64,000 nucleotides of DNA, taken from positions 10,033,001 to 10,097,000 of the forward strand of contig NC_092563.1 in assembly GCF_037975245.1 (NCBI RefSeq). Reading direction: 5' to 3'. The notes under the pieces are model-generated. The model worked only from the letters and a program-made list of their open reading frames with translations. It was not told the DNA's origin and ran no database searches. Below, one piece after another: positions 24,613 to 35,369 of this stretch. The translations under genes and the position numbers were made by a program. The number at the start of each line of letters is the position of its first letter. Position 1 is the first letter of the stretch. This DNA comes from Apostichopus japonicus (taxonomy: Eukaryota > Echinodermata > Holothuroidea > Aspidochirotida > Stichopodidae).

Positions 24613-25265
24613 ATTTGTGGTAAGGGTTTGAGAGAGACCCGTGAGATGGATTTATTCACTGTGAATTTTGGGGTAACACAAGAGGGAGAATCTTTAATAA
24701 TTATTTCCGTTTTCAATGCTAAATATTTTATATTTATTTGTAAACATAAAGGGGTTCCTCCCGATGACATATGTGGTTCCAGTTTGGTATCATTTTGTCC
24801 ACGTTAAAGATAAGAGAAGAATAAGTTTCCTTAAATTTTGTTCAAAAATTTTCAGGCTTAATTATGAGAATCTTGTATATAGAGTCAATGAATCTGCTAG
24901 GAATGAATTTGTAAAAGTATTCAAACTAATAACGAACATCCTCTACATTCCAAGCTCAACTCTCTGTGCAATAAAACAAATTATAATTTGAGAAATCCAA
25001 ATATCACGCCATGTTTTAGAATTATACTCTTTAAGAACTCGTTTATTTACAGAGCACCCCTTTTTGTACAAAACGGCTCCTTAGATCCTTTGTTGTAGCT
25101 TTTTGATAATTTTGATTACTTTTGTAATGCTTTTCATCGTTCATTATTATCTTAATCTCATAAACTTTATATGTCTTAACCTGTAGTTTTGATGTTCTGT
25201 ATATTGTTATATTTTTATCCTATTTATAAATTTCTCTGTAAATTAATACTGGAATAAAGAAATGA
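24613..25265 (+). pseudogene. LINE ORF2 C-terminus and 3' end
   Basis: After the duplicated ATTTGTGG the LINE reading continues (GKGLRETREMDLFTVNFGV, then IIISVFNAKYFIFICKHKG to about 24790) and decays. The following AT-rich stretch with AATAAAG at about 25252 looks like the LINE 3' UTR and polyadenylation signal. Confidence 0.6.
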
Positions 25266-26507
25266 TCAACATAATTACGCTTATTTAGGTTTGTAATTGA
25301 GGTTGCTGTGTCTATTTTGAAGAAGAAAAACAGAACAAATTTGAAATGATTGTAAAATATGTTTTTTTTATCTAGTGTGCGTGAGGGTACGTACGAGTTG
25401 TTTACATTATGTTCACTCACAGTTTATTATTATTAAGATGGTGTAAAAAAATTTACTTACATTTTTGTGCTCAATTGTTTTTCACAAAGCAATGGCTTAA
25501 GGGTAATGAACGCATAAATGAGATGCAAAAAAAAAAAATGTTTATGAGCCTCTCATGATTAAAGAGTCATTTCTCAGCAAAGAAATATAATAATATCGAA
25601 ATCAATCTTGACTGAACACAATATAGTTGTTAACAAGTTTTACTTTATCTTCTAACGTTTTTGAAGAATTGACTCTGCACCCAGGCCGTAACTCTTTGCT
25701 GCTCTTGGTCCTTCCTCATTGTGTTTAACCCATGCAGTGCTTACCGGCTCTGGGTTTCAACTCCCTGCTCACCATTGTCACAGCAATTCACAGCCCTCCC
25801 CCCCCCCCCCTCTCTCCATTAGTCCATTAGTGGACCCAGAAAAACGTTCAAAATATGGAAAGGCAAGGAGTCGAGAGAAATTGAAGTAAAAACTTGACAA
25901 AAATGTTATTTTTCGGGCCGATTCGCGCGCACCCATTGCATACCATTTTCTCATTATTTCCTGTTGGACAGCTTGAGAGGTAATCCCCGAAGAATATGCT
26001 GCCCCCCCTCCCCCAACCCTGAAATGAAAGTCTACGTCCCTGTTTGATGTGTTATAAGGCTCATATGGATCACAGTACTAACGTCCATAGTTCCAGTTAC
26101 TAATAGCTTGTCTTCCTATAACTGCTCCATATTTAGGAGTCTTCTTTGTGTTATGCTTAACCGTACATGCTGTGACACTTTTCGTGAACATATTAAACAT
26201 TATTCCCAACAGAATGGCGATATATTGGGTATAGTGTAGTTTCCCTGACCACATGGATGTTGTGTGTTAATATTACAGCGTATAGTTCTCAACTATAGCA
26301 AGGTTGGTACACTAACAACACAGGCCATTTTTGAGCTGCCCAACTAACTAACAAAGAAAAGTACGATAACTTTTTACACAGCTTTTAGAATTAATCGAAA
26401 AGAACTGTACAACTAGCAAATTAAGAAGGGAAGGTCACGCAACGGAGGATTATTCACAGAGTGGATTTTAACTTATCACATTACACATTAGAACCATGTA
26501 CAGGTTT
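25266..26507. other. noncoding, nothing recognised
   Basis: No gene recognised. It contains a C run at 25798-25811 with degraded MITE-like GGGCCCCCC context at about 25790-26040. Confidence 0.35.
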
Positions 26508-27049
26508 GTATCACGTGACTGGGAAAGTTGAATTTAATCCTTGGAGTTCTCTTACAATAAACTCAGAAACTTTCCGGGTTTTTTTTCTTTCTTTTTTTTA
26601 CCATTCAAAATTTAATGACTGTAAACAGTAAAGAAAATTGCCTCATTTATTAAACTGGATCGGTTTAATCCAAATACATTGATAATAAAGATCGAGTCTT
26701 TAAATAACATATGGTTTGCTTAAACCAAACAATGAACCTTCCGAAAGATAGACACTTCCTCCCAAAAACAAACTTGATGATATGGCATTGTTATATCACG
26801 AAATAGCAAATAGAATAAAAGCACTATTTCAGTAAAACTTCAATATCATAAACTACGGTAATATAGCTAGTCATAAACTACAATATCATAAACTAAGGTA
26901 TTATAGCTGGTCAGTTGAAAAGCATATGTAAACAGCGCCCGCATTCGTTCTCGGATATATGTTCAAATCATATCCACAGCGCCGTTTGAAGAAGACTGTA
27001 TAATTATAACTATTTCAAGAAGAATCATGGGTTGAGCTTACTATGCTAC

Positions 27050-28316
27050 TGTAATATTATAACGAGCCCACGACTTCGGCATGTAATGTTATAAAGGGAC
27101 TCGCGAGAGAGAGGTACTCAGGGGCGTATCCAGGATTTTCCAATAGGGGGGGGGGGCGTCAGGCATGAATGATGGCCGTCCTGGGGGATGGGTCTAAGGG
27201 GAGGGGTGTACAATTTTTGCTTTCGAAGAAGGGCTGACATGCAAAATGGTGTCATATGCATGGGCGGCGATCCGTACTTCCGAGTGGGGGGGGGGGGGAT
27301 ATGACCTTGTTGACTATCTAAGCGTAGCGCCACCATGGGTTGGCGCGAAGCGTACAAGAACATTTTGGGATTAACAAACCCTCTAGATGGCCGGAAACGG
27401 CACTTCCCGAGGTTTCCAAGCGGCATATACCCAACTTTAAAATAGGGATGTCATGTCCGAAATATCTCATAATCAGGATCCAAAATACTTTTTTTTTTAA
27501 ATTTCGGGTGTTATTTTGGGAAATTGCCCCTGTCAATCTTGTTTCAGGCGCAACGTTAGAATGTTCGAGAGCTCTTTTATATTATTCGATTTTTTTTTTG
27601 CTAAACTTTTTTGTTTTTGGTGACGGCCAATAGGGGGCACGCGCCTGTTGCGCCCCCCCTGGATACGCCCCTGGTACTGGGGTATCTTGATGCCGTATTT
27701 TACGCTTCTTCAGGAGACGTCTCCAACGGGCGATAAAGGAAAACACTGATAGTTCTCACAAAAACAAGTTGACAAGATAGGATTTGATTAGTGATTCGTT
27801 ATAATTTCTTCTCTGTCAATTCTCTTCTCTAATTATATGAAATGATTAGTTTGCCGGCAAAATAAAATCAAAAATACGATGATCTGACTCCGTCAATTAC
27901 GCAACTCGAAGTCACGAACTTGCGGGACCATGCCGCTTTTAGAAAACACTCCAGCGAAAATCCTACTGCGCATAGTCAGAAGGCAGTTGATAACCTGCCC
28001 ATCCTGCATTAACTAACGATATAAAAATCAGTGCATAAAGCACTGATCTGCCCTGATTGGTTGGGAGTTTGGAAGTCCACCCTTTTTATGGAAATTACCC
28101 CATACCACGTGAGAAGAGCCTTCTCGAATGTTCCACAGATACATCGGATCTATTTTGGGGAAAAAGGCCCTGTAACATGATTCAATAAGATAGTTAAAAC
28201 GTCTCGTGGGAAAACTGAATCCTCGACCCAGTTAATATTTAAAGGGCCTGTACGGTCTCTCGATGGAGTGTTCCAGGAACATTAAAGAGGGCAGTATTAC
28301 TATTTCATAACACTAC
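27050..28316. mobile_element. 1.27-kb insertion specific to copy 1
   Basis: Absent from the paralogous site (copy 2 reads straight through CTATGCTACCAATCTTACGC near 42950). It is bounded by CTAC at both ends (27046-27049 and 28313-28316), compatible with a 4-bp target duplication, although a deletion from copy 2 between short repeats would look the same. It contains the MITE at 27119-27673. No coding sequence was recognised. Confidence 0.55.
27119..27673. mobile_element. hAT-like MITE, 555 bp
   Basis: Perfect terminal inverted repeats of at least 15 bp (CAGGGGCGTATCCAGG / CCTGGATACGCCCCTG). The flanks share GTACT (27114-27118 and 27674-27678), shorter than the usual 8-bp hAT duplication. Internal poly-G runs sit at 27147 and 27286. 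Non-autonomous. Confidence 0.88.
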
Positions 28317-28702
28317 CAACCTTACGCTGGATCCCATGCCACTGTTATTATGTAAATACCCAGTAAAAAAGAATGAAATGAAAAAATAAAATAATAATGA
28401 AAGTGCAGTTTTGGCCAGGTTTTGGAGACGTCTCTCAAATGCTTCGGATTAACAATACTTGTTGTTCGACTTTCCACGTGAAATTAGATGTATATGCAAT
28501 GATAAAATTTACAGACTCGTTCAATATCATCTTCTTTGATGTAGAGTTGTGTGTGCGTAAATTTCTGTTTATTCATGGTGTATATAAAACTACAACGTGA
28601 AGGAACGTGAAGGAAATTTGAAAAAGGATGGGGCAATATTTCAAGAGCTTGATTATCAGACATTTAGAAGAGCCGAATGCTATATTTTTAGTTGAAGTTT
28701 TC

Positions 28703-29354
28703 ACAACCGTCTGGTACCACATTCGACCGTTAAAATCTTACAGATAAATTTTTAATAATAATTTGTTACTTTATTCCACCAACATCTCACTAGGAATGTT
28801 GTTATTAGAATAAATCTTCGAAGATTTGCACAAAAAGCCTAAAACATTACCATTACGTATGAAACACAATATTTCTTCTACATTGGAATCGCAGGAATTG
28901 TATGAATCCACAATTTGTTTAGATTGTCCTTCTATTATTTTACGTGAAATATAAAATTGCTTGTTCGGTATGACGAGAAATTACTATACCCAAATGCTAC
29001 AATTGCGGCTTTAATGGTTCGAATGTTTGTGAGAATGTGAGTTAGTGCAAGAACCTTTCATTCACACACTAGAATATGTCAGATTTAAATGTACACAACA
29101 TAACCACTAATTATGCGAAACTTACGAATTCGAACCATGTGAATCGTTGAAGCTAACATTCTTTCGGTTTTCAACATGAATCAATTCTATATCATTAATG
29201 TTGTTAATTCACTTATATATGTACTCCACACAATACCCTATAATTTAATATCATCATAACATACGTGGCAAGGCGTCCAGGCAGGTTCCTTGCAAGTTTG
29301 TATATTTGTCTGGAGTAAACTTAAGCAGAAATTGCCAGGAAATGGTAGACTTAT
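28703..29354 (+). repeat. CHST15-flank repeat, direct copy
   Basis: Segment from GTCTGGTACCACATTCGACC to AATGGTAGACTTATC, present inverted at 22421-23131 and again in the duplicated locus from 43364. It lies just downstream of the CHST15-like gene's 3' end and may be a mobile repeat of unknown class. Confidence 0.75.
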
Positions 29355-29394
29355 CTTCTTTTTTATATGTTTATGTGTATACATATATAATATG

Positions 29395-29478
29395 TGCAAA
29401 AACTTCCAGCCTCCACTGGGATTCGAGCCCGGACCTCCCGTTAACATGCGGACACCCTAACCACTAGGCTATGGACGT
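29395..29478 (-). mobile_element. tRNA-like SINE head
   Basis: On the minus strand an A box (TAGCCTAGTGGTTAGGGTG, ending near 29470) and a B box (GGGCTCGAATCCC, 29418-29430) occur at tRNA spacing, followed downstream by a simple AT tail. In the duplicated copy (44075-44110) only the A-box half survives and the rest has been replaced by TA microsatellite. Confidence 0.65.
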
Positions 29479-29539
29479 TGATTGTATGTCCAGAGGTTCG
29501 AAACCGGTAAGGAAGGTCGTCATTCACATTACATACACA

Positions 29540-29572
29540 TTGTGTGTATATATATATATATATATATATACA
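29540..29572. repeat. (TA)n microsatellite with downstream CATACCCCG repeats
   Basis: A TA run followed by about five copies of a TACCCCGTTTATA-like motif (29573-29640), shared with copy 2 at 44177-44275. Confidence 0.85.
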
Positions 29573-29980
29573 TCCCGTTTGATCATACCCCGCTATCATA
29601 CCCCGTTTATATACCCCGTGATATTTACCCCGTTTGTATATCCGATACAATGCTTGATACACACAATAGTGTCTATAATATTATAAAAAAACTTATAAAT
29701 AATGGGATCAGCATTTAGTCCTAGACTGAGGAGCTGACGTCATCAATAATTTAGTCTTAAAGGAGCATATGTTAAATATCTTACAACCATAATAAAACCA
29801 AAGCACAAGCACTCATTCGTAGTTGTTGTTGACTATGACATATCAGGATGATGAATTCTGTCATAAAGTCATCACTGAAAACATGTATTTGGTTCAGTAA
29901 TACAGTATTCTATAGAATATTAATCGTCTTTGCTTTAATTGTGCTCGTTCTAAGAAGCTGCCATTATTGGTAGTTGAAAT

Positions 29981-30171
29981 TTAATAGTCCCACAAGAACC
30001 TTGTGTCGTTCAGTAATTCAGCTAGTTTGTGGTTCAATGGTCGGTAGAAATCTTGAAGCATTTTCTTAGTATCTGGTCGTATTACACCTGCTCTTTTTTT
30101 CTTCCTCTCCGTCTGTGAATTTTGAACCCCTCTGCTAACAATCCGCTGTATTATTTCATCTGATGGCGTAT
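29981..30171 (-). CDS. CHST15-like copy 1 exon F (C-terminus)
   Basis: 191 nt from CTCCATAG to the TAA stop. It encodes TPSDEIIQRIVSRG, a basic RKKKRAG patch, then LQDFYRPLNHKLAELL and the terminal FLWDY. The DFYRPxN motif is the family's C-terminal hallmark. Confidence 0.92.
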
Positions 30172-33100
30172 CTATGGAGAATACGATGACAAAGTGCTAT
30201 GAATCTGTTACGCTGTTAAATGAATGACATTTATTATTGTTATAGCATATACGTTTAATTTGGCAGAAGGTGTGTTAACTGTTACTTACTTAAATTTAAA
30301 AATTCCGATAACATTTTGTACTGGTTCACGGAGTCACTCATCCATTCGCTAAGCATCATTACGTGGATTTTTTCCCGACCATAGGCTTCTATCCAATCAC
30401 GTAGAAAATAGTAATACATGCCCCTGAAGAGCTTCTGTAAAATAAGAAAATGTTTAGTTGGTCACCGCATTGTATACACCTTTACATTACCAGCGACATG
30501 TATCCAACATTGAATTAGAAGGTTAATCATGTCTCCCTAAAAAGATAACCAAAACTCAATTTCAATTAATAAACTTAGTTTATGTACGTGATAGAGGCCA
30601 TTTTGATGAACAACTACATGTGCAATACAAAATTCAACCATATACTGCATTACATAGCACACAACACACATGCACCGGTCTTAGAGGATGTTATATTCGA
30701 CAAACATATTATATAATGTATAGGCTGCATCTAAAACCAGATACGTTTTAAGAAAAAGTCGCCCAGGAAAGAACCTGGGCACGAAAACCAAACTACCGAA
30801 CGACTGATCCGCTCTCCAGCCCAGTCCTCTTGCATCGGGACTGTGACTGTGTGATCATCGTCGAGTGTGCATCACCATTCCCCTCGAAAGGGAACAGATA
30901 CTACACATGATCTTAGCAAAAAGGCCGAGAAGCGATCCATCTAAAACCAGATGGACAGCCTGAGAGTACCTCAGACTAAAGCCATCATCAGCAAAGTTCA
31001 GTGAACAATTTAAGAAAATGAAATTGACTGTGAAATCTGATTGACCAATTGGTCAAGAGAACATGAAAAGCGGAACATGGCGAAATCGTATTGGTCCAGC
31101 TCTTGTGACAATCACCGCTTTTGATAATCATCACGAATCGGGGAATCTGAATTAACATAACTGTCCATGACTGTCAATAACTGCCAGAACATGGCATTTA
31201 TTTTGCAGTAGGCTAGGAAATGAAATTGTACGCTGAAATTACAGCAAGAAAGCTGGATTAGACCCCGATGTGAATTGATATACTTTCCTGGATATTAACA
31301 AGCATGTTCAATACGCCGAGCCACTATTGTTGGTGCTAAGGATAAAGTTTACACTTGAAGAGAATATTCGGAAACTCCTTCCAAGTGTGACGGTCAAGCT
31401 GAAGCGATAAAGCTTGGTAGCGATGGGAGTGTATCGTACGCAGAGGTGTGTCATACCGTTTTGATGCTAGATACTTGATTCCGACTAAAGGTGAAGTCGA
31501 CCTGTGCTCGTGCACACCCCCCCCCCACCCCCGTGTAAAAGGTGTGTGAATTTTGCTTAATTATGTTATTGCTGGAACTGAAATGAAAACCAAAAAAGCA
31601 TTGGAGATATTTTGAAGAGTATTTGCCTTTACCTATATAATAGAAGCAAACATTATTAATTTTCATTGTCTGGGTAAACTTGGTAGTTTCACTGTTAAAA
31701 TTAACCATGTCATCGGCATCATCTCACATTTTGAAGAAATGATTTTGATTTTGAGATGCTTATGCAAGTTTAAGCTTAGAGCATTTAAACTATTAGTAGA
31801 GTATAATAAACTTACATGTAATTAACAGGAAACCTTTTCTCACACCTCTCGAAAGTCTGAAGTAATTTTTAAACCAGCGTGATGTCCCTCCTCGTGGTTA
31901 CTTGACATTAAGAAACTTAAAACCAATTTTTGAAGGAAATTGTTGAGCGCAGATTTTCACAAACTACCAACAGTTATTTAATTTCCACAATTATCCGGTA
32001 AGGTTATCAAACTAAGGTGAACACTGTTGCAAGTGACCAGTTTAATTCGACATATATCAATTTAAACCGGTATATGTTAATATGAATCGGTATCTGTCGA
32101 TTTAAATTGGTATATGTGGATTCCCCGTGATATGGTAAAGATAGCCCGGCAGCGATTCCCCCCCCCCCCCCAAACAGGTTTGCAATTACAGTACGGAATT
32201 TTCAGCCAATCAGATTGCTCGTGACGTCAGCATCAGTAATGACCATCGTTTGGAAGTTGGAAGACATACACTTAATCAGAAGAATGATAAGGTCCACGGG
32301 TCTTAAACTGTAAAAACATGAATGAGCTTATTGACGTCACTGAAACATGCACGGTGCTTAAGCCGAACAGATTAATATTAATTGTTGATTGACCTGTGAG
32401 TTACGAGGTTTCCTTCCAAATGCCCTAAATTTACTTTCAATGCTTGGAACACATGTTGACCTTACTTATGATACATACGCTACAATGGGTTCGTGTTTAC
32501 TTTATCCAAGATTCGTAAGCGTTGGCTTTAAGTGAAAAAAATTACACAAGGCTTCGGACTTCGGCAGAGTCAAGAAGCAACGGCTGAACACCCACCCCTG
32601 AAGATATTACGTTGATAAACAATACGTTGCTTGAGCCTGACTTGGCATTTGGCCTATTCTAGTGTCATTGATATAACATTGTTTGAAAACCGAAACTGAC
32701 TTGGCATTTGGCCCTTTCTTGCAAGTAGTTCAATACATTGGTCATATAGGCTACTATGGCTGTGAATTGTTGTTATAGACCTGGCATTTGGCATTTCTTA
32801 TCAGTAAACCGTATCAACCAAGTTTAGCTGACAATTTGAACCGGCGTGGCATTGGCCTATCACGTCAACTAACTAAAGTGTAACCGTATACGCGAAGATT
32901 TCTGTGTATATACTCACACATTGAGTTATAGCATATGCACAATACCGGAGGGAATGTTTACTTTCACAGTCTGCGTGACATTCCAGATGTTTCATTGTTA
33001 CACGATGAAAGTCGTCTGCGTTCTTTCCATGGCAGTATAAGTAACTTGAGTACTGTCTGTAAAATAATTAAATTTACCACTTTAGAACTTGCATTATAGG

Positions 33101-35218
33101 CATAATATCTCTTATTTTGCCAATAACATGTTTATTTTCATGTGCTCCAACACCATCATAACAAATCTTGACAAACTACTATGAAAGTAATGAGATTTCA
33201 TCAGTAGACAGAGAAGTGAATGAAAATTGTTACATGAATGTAATACAGTGTAGCACTTGAAGCATAACGTACTTCAACAGGCCATCCGTGTGGGGAACAT
33301 TCAAAGTAACATTCGGGACCTCGCACAATGGGGACCTCGCATGCTAGTTGCATGGACGTACCTCCATGGTATTACCCTGTCGAGATATTCTCATGCTATC
33401 ACTGCGGTCCGTCACAGTCGGACAAGTATACGTTGACGAACTACAAATATTGAGTTCCCACTTACACTGCCATCAGGTATGGTCACCCTCGGACATAGAG
33501 AGACCACCTCACCGTCCCACCCTCAACCAAAGGGAAACCTAACACCTATGGAACACCTTCTTTCATTCTCGTAGACAACCGTCAAGCATAGGTTTATATT
33601 CGGAGGTGGATTAGGGACAAGTTCGTACGTCCTCGCAGATTAGGGGTTCACCCAAGATGACCACTATCTTAGCTCTTGGCACACGGAAAGAATATCAGAA
33701 TAAGTAATCACATTTCAACATGCAATTATCACGGAGACCACTATATAGATTGATATGAAATCATCTTTATCACTTACTACTCCATACATTGATTTCTTCG
33801 CAACAACAAATACAAGAACGAAGAACATACAACACTTACCTACTGACTGGTTCTCGTAAAATGACTACTATTTTAGCATTTGGTTGAAATTCGTGAAGGA
33901 GATCTGCCATTACGAATGGTGGTTCAGTTGCCTCCGGGTATAAGGTCATCCAAGCCTCTCCTATGTCATAAGAAGTTGTAACGGAGCCATCGCCTGTGAC
34001 AATACAAACAGCGTCATTTTAACCACGAGAAAAATCCTCCTCTAATATCACAAAATCCTCAAGATCTAACCATTATACCTGTTACAAATGGCAACATTTT
34101 TATTTTCCAAGGTGAATGAAGTTTCAAACTGAATTACGGGCTCTCTGAAGTTCACGAATATTCACACATCTCTCTTTTCTTTGGTGGTGGTGGTGGGTAG
34201 GGGGGGGGGGGTCTCCTATATATTTTCCAGATATACAACGACTGAACCATTTCACACGCTAAATTCTTATTGAGATTGGTCGATGAAAGAAACTTTAGTT
34301 ATACAATTGAATATGGACTTCTTTGGACTTAAAAGTTCTCAAGGCCACGCTTAACCACCCACATAGTAGTGTTTGGTACACTATGATAAAGAAAAGGCTC
34401 CAACTCGAGTCTGGACTGTAGTTAATAAAATGTCGTATAGGGTGATTGTTTTACTCACCGAGGACTTTGTCTCTATTTTGCTGTATGCTGTTTACACCAA
34501 ACGTGCTAAACCAATTCAGGTACCATTCAAATGGTGCGTCATTCCCAGCACCCGTCATTTTCCGAATCTTTAACACTGAAAATAAAAATTCATATTCCAC
34601 CAAACAATTGATATGCACATATAGAAAAATGATATAGATCTGAAACCTACTAAGGTGGATCTCGAAAACAATCATGATGTGCTTTCGACTCTTGGGTGGT
34701 ATTGTGCCGACATCCATTGCATGCATGTAGTGTGGTGTTTATCTTTATAGCGTATGCTAACCTATACAAATCGGTTTGTTATATTTTCTTAAAATGTTCC
34801 AAGAATGATAGCAGTCAAAAGTAGAATGGCAAGCTGACATTGAGCGTAGCACCTCTTAAGTCCCCGATTCCGAACCTTCACACGCTATCACCTATTCATG
34901 CTTTCCAGACATCGACACATGTTTCTGGTTTGAAAAGAGTAAGCAAATATTAATAAGCTATTGATTTTCGACATACTTACCTTCTCTGCGGTGTATTGGC
35001 AGGCCTGTCCATCCTAATCTCCGTTTAGACCACCAGTGGGGTTCCTTTGGTGTTCCCTGGATTTGAGGATGCTGCACAAGTTTTGACCATAAATCTGTAG
35101 TACCACATTTTGGCATTCCAATCAGATAGAAATAAGGTATACATCTTAACCTTGACTTTTCGTACCAACACGGATTCTTATAACGTTCATCAAACCTTTT
35201 TGGAAACTTTCGAAATAG
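29981..35218 (-). CDS. CHST15-like (GalNAc 4-sulfate 6-O-sulfotransferase) gene, copy 1, exons A-F
   Basis: Six minus-strand exons encode 327 residues covering the whole catalytic domain: A 35218-34981, B 34575-34459, C 33993-33840, D 33056-32918, E 30434-30290, F 30171-29981 (stop TAA 29983-29981). All junctions are AG/GT and all phases fit (0, 1, 1, 2, 0, 1 entering A to F). The family (CHST15/GALNAC4S-6ST) transfers sulfate from PAPS to C6 of 4-sulfated GalNAc, making disulfated chondroitin (CS-E type) in the Golgi. Visible signatures are YFYLIGMPKCGTTDLW (5'-PAPS loop), KEPHWW, GDGS...W, VVILREPVSRQYSSYLY (3'-phosphate site), FLNL and DFYRPLNHKLAELL...FLWDY at the end. No frame breaks. 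A stem exon lies upstream (37479-38009), but the connecting splice is unresolved. It is the tandem paralogue of the gene at 44626-64000. Confidence 0.93.
30290..30434 (-). CDS. CHST15-like copy 1 exon E
   Basis: 145 nt between TTTTACAG and GTAAGTAAC. It encodes KLFRGMYYYFLRDWIEAYGR, then KIHVMMLSEWM and KMLSEFLNL, the family's region following the acceptor-binding part. Confidence 0.92.
30743..30937 (-). mobile_element. U2-snRNA-headed retro-insert, copy 1
   Basis: The minus strand from 30936 begins ATCGCTTCTCGGCCTTTT and continues through TAAGATCATGTGTAGTATC, matching the first ~45 nt of U2 snRNA including the GUAGUA branch-point recognition segment (the usual GGCUAAG is here TGCTAAG). After CTGTTC the sequence is no longer U2. 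It forms other hairpins, ending in GCCCAGG-TTCTTT-CCTGGGC (30761-30780) and an A/T-rich tail. The insert is bracketed by a perfect 15-bp direct repeat CATCTAAAACCAGAT (30728-30742 and 30938-30952), the mark of LINE-type retroposition. It lies in the intron between exons D and E. It may be a U2-derived SINE or a chimeric retrocopy. Confidence 0.85.
32918..33056 (-). CDS. CHST15-like copy 1 exon D
   Basis: 139 nt between ATTTTACAG and GTGAGTATA. It completes the Arg of EPVSR and continues QYSSYLYCHGKNADDFHRVT, with four cysteines, to YCAYAITQC. It ends in phase 0. Confidence 0.9.
33240..33720. other. intronic segment shared by both gene copies, unrecognised
   Basis: GC-richer than its surroundings and nearly identical in copy 2 (48220-48675). 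It contains a frame encoding IRVGNIQSNIRDLAQWGPRM-like sequence on the plus strand but also stops. It may be an old transposon relic; no family assigned. Confidence 0.3.
33840..33993 (-). CDS. CHST15-like copy 1 exon C (3'-phosphate site)
   Basis: 154 nt between TTGTCACAG and GTAAGTGTT. It encodes GDGSVTTSYDIGEAWM ... PPFVMADLLHEFQPNAKI and VVILREPVSR. Copy 1 has Tyr in SYDIGEAW, where copy 2 reads SWDIGENW. Confidence 0.92.
34459..34575 (-). CDS. CHST15-like copy 1 exon B
   Basis: 117 nt between TTTTCAG and GTGAGTAAA. It encodes VLKIRKMTGAGNDAPFEWYL through NRDKVLG, the variable linker between the PAPS loop and the GDGS motif. Phases match exons A and C. Confidence 0.88.
34981..35218 (-). 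CDS. CHST15-like copy 1 exon A (5'-PAPS loop)
   Basis: 238 nt between TTATTTCAG and GTAAGTATG. It begins LFRKFPKRFDERYKNPCWY and carries IPYFYLIGMPKCGTTDLW with the Lys-containing PAPS loop, followed by KEPHWWSKRRLGW. All key residues of this loop are present. It ends in phase 1. Confidence 0.93.
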
Positions 35219-35369
35219 CTGAAATAAAACAAACATTTAACATCTTTTGCGTATTCACACCCATCACCTCCCATCGCTCCTACGCTGCAGGTATTATCAA
35301 GATTGACAAATTCATGGCGTCCACGGTCGGCGCTATCATTCTCTTACAGCTCATCATAGCGAAATCAGC

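Larger units (their letters stand above)
26508..35218. repeat. segmental tandem duplication, copy 1
   Basis: From ATCACGTGACTGGGAAAGTT (about 26510) onward the sequence matches 42372 onward in the same orientation, through all six CHST15-like catalytic exons, their introns and the 3' flank. The offset is about 15 kb. Copy 1 has an extra 27050-28316 segment, and copy 2 has extra 49003-62579 and 62890-63300 segments. How far homology continues past 35218 cannot be seen because copy 2 leaves the window. The 38-bp CATAAACTACGGTAATATAG unit has two copies here and four in copy 2. Confidence 0.95.

Noticed and set aside
30761-30936. A functional U2 snRNA gene
   Set aside because: Only the 5' ~45 nt are U2-like, no normal U2 stem-loops III/IV or clear Sm site were seen, and target duplications show retroposition.
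34373-34726. Plus- and minus-strand frames around exon B
   Set aside because: Only 34459-34575 on the minus strand is supported by splice sites, phase and paralogue conservation; the longer frames include intron sequence.
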